Assembly: GCF_007923355.1 (NCBI RefSeq)
Contig: NZ_VOGO01000006.1
Coordinates: 272,756-336,755, forward strand
Reading direction: 5' to 3'
Source: Falsiphaeobacter marinintestinus
Lineage (GTDB): Bacteria; Pseudomonadota; Alphaproteobacteria; Rhodobacterales; Rhodobacteraceae
Length of the DNA stretch: 64,000 nucleotides
A model generated the notes under the pieces. The model ran no database searches. It saw only the letters and a list, made by a program, of their open reading frames with translations, and had not been told where the DNA came from. A program made the position numbers and the translations under genes. Numbering within the stretch: the first letter of the stretch is position 1; the number at the start of each line of letters is the position of its first letter. Of this stretch, positions 43,974 through 52,085 are shown one piece after another.

Positions 43974-44411
43974 ATGAAGAAAACGATAATTGGTTTGATC
44001 CTGGCATTGCTGGCCGGGCCAGCACTGGCGGCACCGTTATGTACCGACATGGGGTTTGCCGGTCTGCTGGCAAAATGCAACCGTGGCGAGACGATCAAAC
44101 TGACTCTGGCCTCGGGGAAGCCGCTGGGCGAGGATGTTCAATTGCAGTCCGGCGCGTATTACAAGCTGGAAATCACGGCAGATGGGTCCGCAGAACTTGC
44201 CCTTGAAGGTGCTGGATTTTTCCGTTCGATCTGGATGAACGAGATCGTGATCAACAAGATTGAAATCCGCCCGATGGCCATCGACAGCATAGAGTTTGAT
44301 GACGCTGGCACGGTCGAACTTTCGTTCGTCGCGATCAAACCGGGGAACCACGTTCTGCGTATCCCGGGTAGCACCGGTGAAAGCCAGTCCGTGACGATTT
44401 CAATTCAATAA
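43974..44411 (+). CDS. Small secreted protein of unknown function (beta-rich)
   Basis: 145 residues from ATG 43974 (an ATG at 43971 directly precedes it). Signal peptide MKKTIIGLILALLAGPALA. Two cysteines (APLCTDMGF and LAKCNRGE) lie close together near the mature N-terminus. The rest is predicted beta-rich, with LQSGAYYKLEITADGSAELAL, FRSIWMNEIVINKIEIRP and ending GNHVLRIPGSTGESQSVTI, resembling a cupredoxin-like or Ig-like sandwich. No family was recognised. Position between the propeller and the next small acidic protein suggests a periplasmic accessory role. Confidence 0.82.
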   Translation: MKKTIIGLILALLAGPALAAPLCTDMGFAGLLAKCNRGETIKLTLASGKPLGEDVQLQSGAYYKLEITADGSAELALEGAGFFRSIWMNEIVINKIEIRPMAIDSIEFDDAGTVELSFVAIKPGNHVLRIPGSTGESQSVTISIQ

Positions 44412-44429
44412 CACTGCCCGGAGGATAAA

Positions 44430-44678
44430 ATGAAAACTCTTGTACTGATCGCAACGATTTGCCTTGCGGGACCAGCTTTTGCCAGCAGCCAGATCGACGC
44501 CGATACTGTGGCAAAGATCGAAGCCTACCTTGCCTCGATCGAGTGCCAGATGGACCCCGACGATATCGAAGTTGAGGATGACGGTTTCGAACTTGACGAT
44601 GTGATCTGCAAAGGCGGGCTTCAGTTTGACATAATCTTGGACAAAGACCTGAACGAGGTCGCCCGCCGCGCAGAATAA
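44430..44678 (+). CDS. Small acidic secreted protein, PepSY-like
   Basis: 82 residues, GGAGGA eight bases before the start. Signal peptide MKTLVLIATICLAGPAFA. The mature 64 residues are strongly acidic: ASIECQMDPDDIEVEDDG and FELDDVICKGGLQFDIILD. The pattern helix, acidic beta pair (DIEVEDDGFEL), then FDIILDKDLNEV matches PepSY-type modules. The two cysteines (IEC and VIC) could bond. In a lanthanide-dependent pathway the acidic cluster could bind a metal ion, but it is not a lanmodulin EF-hand; that idea is inference. Confidence 0.82.
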   Translation: MKTLVLIATICLAGPAFASSQIDADTVAKIEAYLASIECQMDPDDIEVEDDGFELDDVICKGGLQFDIILDKDLNEVARRAE

Positions 44679-44705
44679 GCGCCACCTAACAAGACGGATG
44701 CTATC

Positions 44706-45671
44706 ATGCGACTGATCCAAATTCTGACCGTCCTCGCGTTCGTCTTGTCGGCGCCAGCCAGCGCACAGGATCTGCCGACCATCCGCGCTGCAGTGCTCAA
44801 AATCGGGACGGTGAATTGGGAGCTGGCGACAATCACTGCCAACGGTTTGGACAAAAAGCATGGCTTCAAGCTTGAGATACAACCCTTTGCCGACAATGGC
44901 GCCACACGCATCGCAGTTGAAGGCGGTGAAGCGGACATGGCTGTTGCCGATTGGATCTGGGTGGCCCGACAACGCGCTGCGGGCAAGGATTATGTCTTCA
45001 TTCCCTATTCAAAAGCGGTTGGCGGGATTGTTGTGCCGGAAAACAGCACTGCGACCTCGTTAAAGGATCTTGTTGGCGGCAAAATCGGCATCGCGGGCGG
45101 CCCGCTGGACAAATCATGGCTGATCTTGCGTGCATATGCCCAACAGGCTTATGGCATCAATCTCAAGGCGGAAACGGAACAGGTATTCGGCGCGCCGCCA
45201 TTGATTTTCAAATCTGCGATCAATGCCGATTATGCAGGGGCGATCAATTTCTGGCATTTCCTTGCCAAAAGCAAAGCCTCGGGGATGCGAGAACTTGTTT
45301 CCGTTCAAGACGCTGGCGCAGCGCTTGGTCTGGACGCCAATACCCCGCTGCTTGGCTATTATGTGAAGGATAGCTTTCTTGCCGAGCATCCCGGGCTGGC
45401 GCAATCACTTTTCGCAGCCAGCCGCGAAGCCAAGGAAATGCTTGCAAGTTCTGATGCCGCATGGGAGGCCATCCGCCCGCGCATGAACGCCAAGACCGAC
45501 GCCCAATTCATTCAACTCAAGACCGATTGGATTGCCGGTATTCCCGACCGTGCACCCGTAGATCGGGTGGCGGTCGACAAGATGCTGGCCCTGATGAGTG
45601 ATCTTGGTGGGCCAGAATTGGTGGGCAAGGCAACCAGCCTGCCGGACGGCCTTTTTGCCGACGTAAAATAA
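44706..45671 (+). CDS. NitT/TauT-type ABC transporter substrate-binding protein
   Basis: 321 residues with signal peptide ending at ASA-QD. Typical NMT1/SsuA-like sequence: TVNWELATITANGLDKKHGFKLEIQPFADNGATRIAVEGGEADMAVADW, then LKDLVGGKIGIAGGPLDKSW. The last helix region (RMNAKTDAQFIQLKTDWIAGIPD) fits the family. Members bind nitrate, sulfonates, thiamine precursors or other small solutes. The permease follows after five bases and the ATPase overlaps it, forming a complete importer. It closes the alcohol-oxidation cluster, so the solute may relate to methanol oxidation, but it is not identified. Confidence 0.88.
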   Translation: MRLIQILTVLAFVLSAPASAQDLPTIRAAVLKIGTVNWELATITANGLDKKHGFKLEIQPFADNGATRIAVEGGEADMAVADWIWVARQRAAGKDYVFIPYSKAVGGIVVPENSTATSLKDLVGGKIGIAGGPLDKSWLILRAYAQQAYGINLKAETEQVFGAPPLIFKSAINADYAGAINFWHFLAKSKASGMRELVSVQDAGAALGLDANTPLLGYYVKDSFLAEHPGLAQSLFAASREAKEMLASSDAAWEAIRPRMNAKTDAQFIQLKTDWIAGIPDRAPVDRVAVDKMLALMSDLGGPELVGKATSLPDGLFADVK

Positions 45672-45676
45672 CGCAG

Positions 45677-46432
45677 ATGCGAATTCAAGACACGCGCCTG
45701 ACGCCCGTATTCTCGATCCTTGGATTGCTGACTCTTTGGGTTGTGGCAGCGTTTCTTACCGATGATGCGCAGGTTCTGCCGCAGCCTTGGGGCCTGTTTG
45801 CGCCGTTGCAGCAGGAAGTCGCCTCGGGGGAGCTGTTCAGACACCTTGGGGCGACATTGCTGCGCGTGATCTGGGCGTTTGCTCTTGCGATGGGCATTGG
45901 CGTCACTCTGGGGCTTGCGATGGGCCGGTCAGAGCGCTTGAACGCGTGGCTGGACCCTTGGCTGGTGATATTTCTGAACTTGCCGGCATTGGTGCTGATC
46001 GTGCTGTGTTACCTGTGGATCGGCCTGACCGAAGCGGCCGCAATCATCGCCGTCACGCTGAACAAAATACCCAACGTGGCCGTTGTGGTGCGAGAAGGGG
46101 CGCGTGCATGCGATCCGGCGTTAGATGCGCTGTCTCAAGTCTATCGCATGCCGTGGCGGACCCGAATGCGCCATGTCCTGTTCCCGCAACTCGCACCATA
46201 CATCGCGGCCGCCGCACGGTCTGGCGTCGCGGTGATCTGGAAAATCGTGCTGGTCGTCGAATTTCTGGGCCGCTCGTCTGGTGTCGGCTTTCAGATCCAC
46301 CTGTATTTCCAACTTTTCGACGTGGCGATGGTCCTGGTCTATGCGCTCTCATTCATCTGCGTCATGCTGCTGGTTGAATGGGTGATCCTGCAACCGGTCG
46401 AACGACACGTCAGCAAATGGCGCCGCGCATGA
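45677..46432 (+). CDS. NitT/TauT-type ABC transporter permease
   Basis: 251 residues with six membrane helices, beginning MRIQDTRLTPVFSILGLLTL. The EAA loop that contacts the ATPase reads EGARACDPALDALSQVYRMPWRTRMRHVLFPQLAPYI, as in SsuC/TauC permeases. It starts five bases after the binding protein gene and its stop overlaps the ATPase start (ATGA). It forms the inner-membrane channel for the importer. Confidence 0.92.
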   Translation: MRIQDTRLTPVFSILGLLTLWVVAAFLTDDAQVLPQPWGLFAPLQQEVASGELFRHLGATLLRVIWAFALAMGIGVTLGLAMGRSERLNAWLDPWLVIFLNLPALVLIVLCYLWIGLTEAAAIIAVTLNKIPNVAVVVREGARACDPALDALSQVYRMPWRTRMRHVLFPQLAPYIAAAARSGVAVIWKIVLVVEFLGRSSGVGFQIHLYFQLFDVAMVLVYALSFICVMLLVEWVILQPVERHVSKWRRA

Positions 46433-47028
46433 TCAAGGTCAACATTACCTCGAAATCCTTCGCCTCTGTGCCGGTGTTAAGCAGGGTCAGTTTCGAAATC
46501 GCCAAAGGTGAAACAGTTGCGTTGGTCGGGCCTTCAGGTATCGGAAAATCAACGTTGCTGCGCATTCTGGCAGGTCTCGACATGGAGTTTGAAGGAACCA
46601 TTTCCCGACCGGATAATCAGGCCTTTGTCTTTCAGGAACCGACGTTGTTACCTTGGCGCTCGACGCTTGATAATCTGCGTATTGTGCACCCAAAGCTTAC
46701 CAGCGATCACGCATTGGAGATGCTTGATCGTGTGGGTCTTTCTGGCAAAGAAACGCTGTTCCCCGGCCAGCTGTCACTGGGTCAGCAGCGCCGTTTGTCA
46801 TTGGCCCGCGCCTTTGCCGGTGCGCCCGAACTGCTGATCATGGATGAACCCTTTGTCTCACTGGATCCGGAGACCGCGAAATCCATGCTGGCGATGACTA
46901 GAAAACTGATCACCGAAACCCGCCCCGCAACGCTTTTTGTGACCCATGAAACGATAGAAGCAGACCGTCTGGCTGACCGTGTTCTCAGACTTGAATCTGG
47001 ACCAGGTGGGGCCACTCTGCGAACATAA
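46429..47028 (+). CDS. NitT/TauT-type ABC transporter ATP-binding protein (short form)
   Basis: 199 residues from ATG 46429 (ATGA overlap). Walker A is GPSGIGKST, Q-loop FVFQEPTLLPWRSTLDNL, signature LSLGQQRRLSLARAF (an LSLGQ variant of LSGGQ), Walker B LLIMDEPFVSLD, and the switch histidine is in LFVTHETIEADRLADR. At 199 residues it is about 40-60 shorter than usual NitT/TauT ATPases, mostly at the C-terminus, but all catalytic motifs are kept. An imperfect end hairpin ATCACA-CAAGA-TGTGAT (47031-47047) follows the stop. Confidence 0.9.
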   Translation: MIKVNITSKSFASVPVLSRVSFEIAKGETVALVGPSGIGKSTLLRILAGLDMEFEGTISRPDNQAFVFQEPTLLPWRSTLDNLRIVHPKLTSDHALEMLDRVGLSGKETLFPGQLSLGQQRRLSLARAFAGAPELLIMDEPFVSLDPETAKSMLAMTRKLITETRPATLFVTHETIEADRLADRVLRLESGPGGATLRT

Positions 47029-47030
47029 CA

Positions 47031-47047
47031 ATCACACAAGATGTGAT
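47031..47047 (+). other. Inverted repeat after the ABC operon
   Basis: ATCACA-CAAGA-TGTGAT, a perfect six-base-pair dyad two bases after the ATPase stop. It lacks a U-tract, so it may be an RNA end-protecting hairpin or an operator-like site rather than a terminator. Confidence 0.35.
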
Positions 47048-47201
47048 CTGCCGCCCGAAACGTCCCTCGTTCTGATGTCGAATTTGCTCCTTTCAGCGTG
47101 GCAAAGACCTAACATGCCTGACCCCGGAAGAACGCCTATTGACCCTACAAGGCCGTTCCGCCTTTATCCGGTGATCAACCCAACCGGGAGAGTAAACACC
47201 A

Positions 47202-47525
47202 GTGATCAGATACGTCACTCTTTCGATGGCACTCGTTGATTTTGCGGCAAGTGCGTCGGCGCAAAACTACTCATGTGGAGAATGGTCGGTCAGCGGTCTT
47301 TCAGACCGCGGGACAATCACGGTTCATATTTCGCCTGAACGTCTTGTCTGGAGCAATGGGCGAAAATCCCATGAGGCAGAGTTCTTGAAAGAGGAAGTGC
47401 TCTACCGGGTGTTTGGAGATCAGGCCTCGGTCTATTTCGTGTGGCAAATTGGGGGGAGGGTGGACATCCGACGCGTGTTTGCCACGTCTTACGAGAGACA
47501 AAACTCCGAACTTCATTGCGAGTAG
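47202..47525 (+). CDS. Small secreted protein, unknown function
   Basis: 107 residues from GTG 47202 with GGGAGAG about nine bases ahead. Signal peptide MIRYVTLSMALVDFAASASA. The mature part has two cysteines, one at YSCGEWSV and one near the C-terminal end (LHCE), suggesting one disulfide; RLVWSNGRKSHEAEFLKEE and YFVWQIGGRVDIRRVF lie between. I recognise no family. It follows the ABC operon by 173 bases and stands at the edge of a gene-poor stretch; its coding status is likely but not certain. Confidence 0.65.
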   Translation: MIRYVTLSMALVDFAASASAQNYSCGEWSVSGLSDRGTITVHISPERLVWSNGRKSHEAEFLKEEVLYRVFGDQASVYFVWQIGGRVDIRRVFATSYERQNSELHCE

Positions 47526-47751
47526 GTCCGACTTGGGAACTCAAACCACAAAAGATATTGACTTCAGCATTACCCGACCGAGCGTCTGTTTGAACGCAGG
47601 CTTTTGAGGGTCCAATGATGTCCCTCTTTTAGTTTGCTTTGCAGACTATTGCCGGGCGATGAAGTTCTGGACTGTCGGCGCCAATCACGGACGCAGTGTC
47701 GATTGCTATCACGACGCATGACAAGCAATCACACGAGGAGAAATCAATCAT

Positions 47752-48159
47752 TTGTTCGGCTCGACAGCTCAAATGTTGGCCGCAGCCATAGACGCCTCAG
47801 ACCTGACCCAGCGCGAGATCGCGGACCGGGTCGGCTTCAAGCATGCCAAAATCATGTCCATGCAGAAGTCGGGAGAAACCCGCGTGCCTCTCAACCGGAC
47901 ACCAGCCCTAGCACAAACCCTGGGTATGGATGAGCGAGACTTCCTGATCCTCGCCATTCAGGAATATCACCCGGGCGTTCATGAAGTTCTGGTCGAGGTC
48001 CTGGGCCTGTCTCTGTCTGACACAGAGCTTGGGATTGTCGCGATGTTCCGAATGGCCAGCATGCGGGGCGAGATTGAAATCGAGGGCCCGTTCAGGGCGG
48101 CGCCTGAAGGCTTGCTGGATCTGGCCGCGATGGCGAACACCGGGTCGATGATCCGGTGA
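47752..48159 (+). CDS. Short helix-turn-helix (XRE-like) protein
   Basis: 135 residues from TTG 47752 with GAGGAG eleven bases ahead; an ATG at 47773 is an alternative. The N-terminal region, AAAIDASDLTQREIADRVGFKHAKIMSMQKSG, has the XRE helix-turn-helix pattern, and LNRTPALAQTLGMDERDFLIL continues it. The C-terminal part has an EVLGLSLSDTELGIVAMFRMA helix of unknown role. Such small regulators are common on accessory DNA. It lies in a gene-poor segment with no partner gene. Confidence 0.7.
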   Translation: MFGSTAQMLAAAIDASDLTQREIADRVGFKHAKIMSMQKSGETRVPLNRTPALAQTLGMDERDFLILAIQEYHPGVHEVLVEVLGLSLSDTELGIVAMFRMASMRGEIEIEGPFRAAPEGLLDLAAMANTGSMIR

Positions 48160-48770
48160 CATGTGACAGGGTGGCGGTGTTCTAAGAGACGCCTTTTGCC
48201 CGAACAGAGGCTGTCACCCTGGGTCCCGCCCAGGTGGTGCTTCATGGATGCGCGTATGACGCAAATGGCCGACGGATCACTCCCTTTGCCCCGCTACTAG
48301 ATGCAATCCCCCGCCGTTGCGCCTAAAGCCCCAATCAGCAGCACCTTCATATCCGCACCCCTGTCGCCATCTCTATCGGTCTCAACTTACTTGAGCCCAG
48401 CCTCTATCAGATCACCAGAAAGCTGTCCTGATCGATGCTCAGCCCGCTTGTGAGGGTGGCGAACTGGATGGCTGCTGTACGCCCGGGCGAAAGTCCCAGG
48501 CCCAATCTTCTGCCAGGCACTTACAATCGAAAGTGGCGCCGTTGTGAACTCGACTTGCTCGCGGCGGCAACCGAGCAACAAATGGGCGTGCGGCCCAGCC
48601 ACCTTATCGGGTAGACCGTAGAACACTTCAGTACGTCTGGAACGGCGTCAGAACGCGACAAGATTTGAAATGGCCCATTTGATTGCGTGTTTACCACGAC
48701 AAGGTAGACAAGCTTTGGAACAAAAGCGGACGACCGATTGTCCTATAAATTTCGATCCAGGCAGGTCTGC
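48160..48770. other. Gene-poor region with probable gene remnants
   Basis: About 610 bases with no convincing gene. On the minus strand at 48297-48350 a 17-codon frame starts MKVLLIGALGATAGDCI before two stops, resembling the start of an NAD(P)-binding Rossmann protein that has been truncated. A minus-strand 79-codon frame (48387-48626) has no recognisable product and no ribosome site. The stretch looks like a recombination scar. Confidence 0.45.
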
Positions 48771-49202
48771 TCAGTCCGACATCAGCCAGCCATCCGGACG
48801 GCTGTCCGCATCAGAAACGGTTCCATTGGGATTGGCCAGAACGTCATTGAAAATCACCTCCTGATAGTTATGCAATGAGGTGTCCAGTTCGACGTCACTT
48901 TGCGAAGTCACAAGGTATTCGCAATAAGCCGCTATCATCAGGTCGCCAATTATGGTTTCTGGGTTGCCGGGCAGGCTGCTTCTCAGATCGTTTCCCAACC
49001 CCCGGGTTGCGGGCGTGCTGGTTGCAGCGTTGCCGACTTCATCAATCAATCTGGCCTGATTTATGGTCTCGCCTGTGCCCTGGGGTTGGATCACGTCCAG
49101 CACACCTTGCATCGACGGACACTCATTAGTGTCGGCCAAAGCAGCGGTCGGAAGCAGAGTTGCAGCAGCAAGGATGAGACTGACGCGCTTCGGATTGAAC
49201 AT
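48771..49202 (-). CDS. Secreted protein of unknown function
   Basis: 143 residues, start 49202, with AGGAT ahead. Signal peptide MFNPKRVSLILAAATLLPTAALA. Two cysteines, NECPSMQGV and AAYCEYLV, may form a disulfide. Other features are QARLIDEVGNAATSTPATRGLGNDL and a C-terminus rich in acidic residues (SDADSRPDGWLMSD). Family not recognised. It is divergent from the AsmA-like gene; a longer reading frame on the other strand across this gene is not the AsmA start. Confidence 0.65.
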   Translation of the reverse strand: MFNPKRVSLILAAATLLPTAALADTNECPSMQGVLDVIQPQGTGETINQARLIDEVGNAATSTPATRGLGNDLRSSLPGNPETIIGDLMIAAYCEYLVTSQSDVELDTSLHNYQEVIFNDVLANPNGTVSDADSRPDGWLMSD

Positions 49203-49442
49203 GGCAAGATCCTGAAATTGTGCGGTTCTGAGGGACATCGTTCTGAAGCACTGAGCGCTGCGGCTGATGTCGGGTCTCTCAAATATGTACTATTCGCCTT
49301 CGCCCGATCAAGCGCAGAGTGGCATCTTGGCTGTGGTTCACTGGCTTCTGATCTTTCCGCACTGCTCGCCAAGCTAGCTGTGACGAGTAGTACGGATATG
49401 GAAAGTCGGCTAGCGTCAAACGGGTTCAGGAGGTGGATACTT

Positions 49443-52058
49443 TTGACCTTGATTCGAGTTCGGGAAGTGGTGATCACCACTGCGATATTCGCCGGTGTTG
49501 TTCTGGTGTTGATCTGGCTGCTGGCGTTTTCGCGGCTGTTTGCTGAACCACGGGGGTTTCTTGCCGCGCAGGTTCTGTCGGAACGTCTGGCTCAAAAAGT
49601 GTCTATCGACGGTGGTGTCAATGTGTCTTTCGATCCGGGGTTGCATATTGTCGTTCGCGATCTGACCATATCCGGCGATGCGACGTCCGGCGCAGAACTG
49701 GCAAAAGTTGCCCAGATTAGCTTTGCGCTTGACTGGCGAAACTTGCTGCGCGGAAATCCACGGCTGAGTGAAATTCACATCGTCGGGGTGCGGGTCGAGG
49801 TGTTGGCCGACTCTGACGGCCCTGCGGATTGGGGCGTGTTGGGAATTGGTTCTTCGCGCCAGAGCAACAGCTTGCAGGATATTGTCACAGATCATCAAAT
49901 CGCATTCTCTGATGTCGGGCTTCTCTATAAGAATGCCAAAAACGGCGTCGATCTGAACCTGCAGATGTCGTCGATGGTCGTGGCCCAAGGCAAGGAACAG
50001 GCGCCTTGGACACTGCAGGGCAAGGGCAAGCTGAATGGGCAGGCGCTGACGGTCGATGGATCGTTCCCGATCGTTCAGCCTTTCACAGTGACGGCGGTGT
50101 TCGATCAGATAAACTTGAAGATCGACGGCTCCCCGGACCCTGATGGGTATGCCTCGGGGGTCACGGCGAAACTTTCGGTTGAGATCGCCAAACTTGCCCA
50201 TCTTCTGGACATTCTGAAGCTTAAGAAATCAATCTCGGGCAAGGGGACCGTTCATGCCGCATATAAGTCGTCCGGCGGCAAGCACAGTCTGGATGACGTG
50301 AAGGTTCAACTGGCGCTGGATGGCGGACAGAGTTTGGACTTGTCAGGTGATCTGGGCGAGCTTGGCGATCTGAACAATGCGACCCTTAAGGTCGACATCA
50401 GCCTCTATCCGCCCGACGCTCTGCCCGCGCCTGCAAAGCTGCGCCGTGATTTGAAACTGACCGGTTTCGAGATGGATCTGACGGCCCAGCCCGGCGGCGT
50501 CCCCCTGCGCACGATGAAAGTGCAAACCAATGGTTTTGTCCTTAACACTCATGGCAAAGGCCCGCCGCCGATCACAGTCTCGGATATCATGATCACACCC
50601 GACGGGTTGCTGGATTTTGGTAAAGTCGGGCTGCGGATCGGGCCGCCGGGTGACTATTACCTCGTGTTCGACGGATCGATCAGCGACGCGCTGCGTTTGG
50701 AGGGTATCGCATTTGACGCGACGCTTGATCTGCCAATGAGCGTTCTTTTGAACGCTGAGCAGTTCAAAAACGCCGGTGAACTGGGCAAAATCGTCGGCGG
50801 TTTTCACCTGAGTGGGACGGGCAAAACACTGGCGCTGTCGAAGTTGAGCGCAAAGACCCAAGGCACGGACGACGTGAAACTGGATGTCACGGCGGCGTCC
50901 GGCAATGTGCTGTCACTTTCAGGTATATCTTTGGATCTGAGTGCCGAAGTGCCTTCAGGCGCAAAGCTGCTGTCCGCGCTGAAGCTGGCGTCGGTGCCGA
51001 CCGGCGACATAAAGTTCGATACAAAGTTTTCCGGTGACGAACAGAAATGGCAGTCGCAGACTCAATTCTCGGTCGCGCAGTCGAACCTTGATGTGTCGTT
51101 GGCTGCGGAAACCGGCAAACCCAATCCACATGTGGACGGTCAGATTGTCAGCGACCTGATCCGACTGAAAGACGCTAAACATGTCTTTACGATGGCGCGC
51201 GAAGTGTTTCCCCGTCGCGCCAAAAGCAAGTCGGGCGGGATTTTCAGCGATGTGACTCTGGAGCCCGTGACCACCCAGGTTCTTCAATCTGGTCTTGATA
51301 TGGATGTGAAGATCGATCTGAAAAAATTGGAAGGCGTGGTGGGGACGTCGTCTGTCAAAACCGACTTCACCCTGAGGCGTGAAAAAGCGCAGCTTGGGCC
51401 GGTGAAGTTTGAATATGACGGCGGGCATTTTGACGTCACCGGATCTGTCGACCTAGTGAAGAATCCCGACATCGTCGCGATCAAGGGAAGTGCCGACGGC
51501 TGGAACTTTGGCACCATTCTGCAAGAACTGAACGTCAAGCAGCGCGGCAGCGGCGTTCTGAACGCCAACTTTGACCTTGCGGGGGCCCATAAATCGGTCA
51601 TGGGGTTTGTGACGTCGGCGACTGGGGATATCCTGATTTCGATGCGAGACGGCAGAATCCATACGCGCCTGTTGGATCTGGCGGGTCTGGGCTTTTTCCC
51701 GTGGCTGTTCTCGGATGCGCACGGCAAGGTCGCGCCGATCGCCTGTCTGCGCGGGCCATTGCGGTTTGATCACGGGCATATCGCCGTCAAGGAGGCGGCG
51801 CTGGAAACTGATAAGGTGCAGGTCGTGGTGACGGGTGACATCGATCTGGACAACGAAACGATTGATGTAACCGGCGAACCCCGGCCGATCGGCAAACCCC
51901 TGTCGCGCAGCCCTTGGCCATTTGTCGTGTCTGGTCCGCTCAAACATCCGAAACTGGGTTTGAAGAAAGGTCCACACCGGCAACACCGGGCTGACGGCAA
52001 GTCCACAATGCCGACGCATCGCAAACCCTGTATTGCTGACATACTGCAGCTTCGCTAG
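49443..52058 (+). CDS. AsmA-family envelope protein
   Basis: 871 residues from TTG 49443, chosen because AGGAGGTGGA lies about ten bases upstream; an in-frame ATG at 49398 has no ribosome site. An N-terminal membrane helix (VVITTAIFAGVVLVLIWLLAF) is followed by a long periplasmic domain with AsmA repeats, e.g. RLAQKVSIDGGVNVSFDPGLHIVVRDLTI. The AsmA C-terminal signature occurs near residue 710-830 (GSGVLNANFDLAGAH ... GDILISMRDGRI), ending MPTHRKPCIADILQLR as in close relatives. AsmA-like proteins affect outer-membrane lipid transport. It converges on the decayed efflux operon. Confidence 0.9.
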   Translation: MTLIRVREVVITTAIFAGVVLVLIWLLAFSRLFAEPRGFLAAQVLSERLAQKVSIDGGVNVSFDPGLHIVVRDLTISGDATSGAELAKVAQISFALDWRNLLRGNPRLSEIHIVGVRVEVLADSDGPADWGVLGIGSSRQSNSLQDIVTDHQIAFSDVGLLYKNAKNGVDLNLQMSSMVVAQGKEQAPWTLQGKGKLNGQALTVDGSFPIVQPFTVTAVFDQINLKIDGSPDPDGYASGVTAKLSVEIAKLAHLLDILKLKKSISGKGTVHAAYKSSGGKHSLDDVKVQLALDGGQSLDLSGDLGELGDLNNATLKVDISLYPPDALPAPAKLRRDLKLTGFEMDLTAQPGGVPLRTMKVQTNGFVLNTHGKGPPPITVSDIMITPDGLLDFGKVGLRIGPPGDYYLVFDGSISDALRLEGIAFDATLDLPMSVLLNAEQFKNAGELGKIVGGFHLSGTGKTLALSKLSAKTQGTDDVKLDVTAASGNVLSLSGISLDLSAEVPSGAKLLSALKLASVPTGDIKFDTKFSGDEQKWQSQTQFSVAQSNLDVSLAAETGKPNPHVDGQIVSDLIRLKDAKHVFTMAREVFPRRAKSKSGGIFSDVTLEPVTTQVLQSGLDMDVKIDLKKLEGVVGTSSVKTDFTLRREKAQLGPVKFEYDGGHFDVTGSVDLVKNPDIVAIKGSADGWNFGTILQELNVKQRGSGVLNANFDLAGAHKSVMGFVTSATGDILISMRDGRIHTRLLDLAGLGFFPWLFSDAHGKVAPIACLRGPLRFDHGHIAVKEAALETDKVQVVVTGDIDLDNETIDVTGEPRPIGKPLSRSPWPFVVSGPLKHPKLGLKKGPHRQHRADGKSTMPTHRKPCIADILQLR

Positions 52059-52085
52059 ACGAATTGCTTGTCATATCAGATGGGC

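Noticed and set aside
44430..44678. Lanmodulin-like EF-hand protein
   Set aside because: The acidic stretch lacks the 12-residue D-x-D-x-D/G loop spacing of EF-hands; it fits a PepSY-type module better.
48900..49442. A 180-codon extension upstream of the AsmA-like gene
   Set aside because: It overlaps the opposite-strand secreted protein gene and has no signal or family features; the strong ribosome site and membrane helix fit the TTG at 49443.
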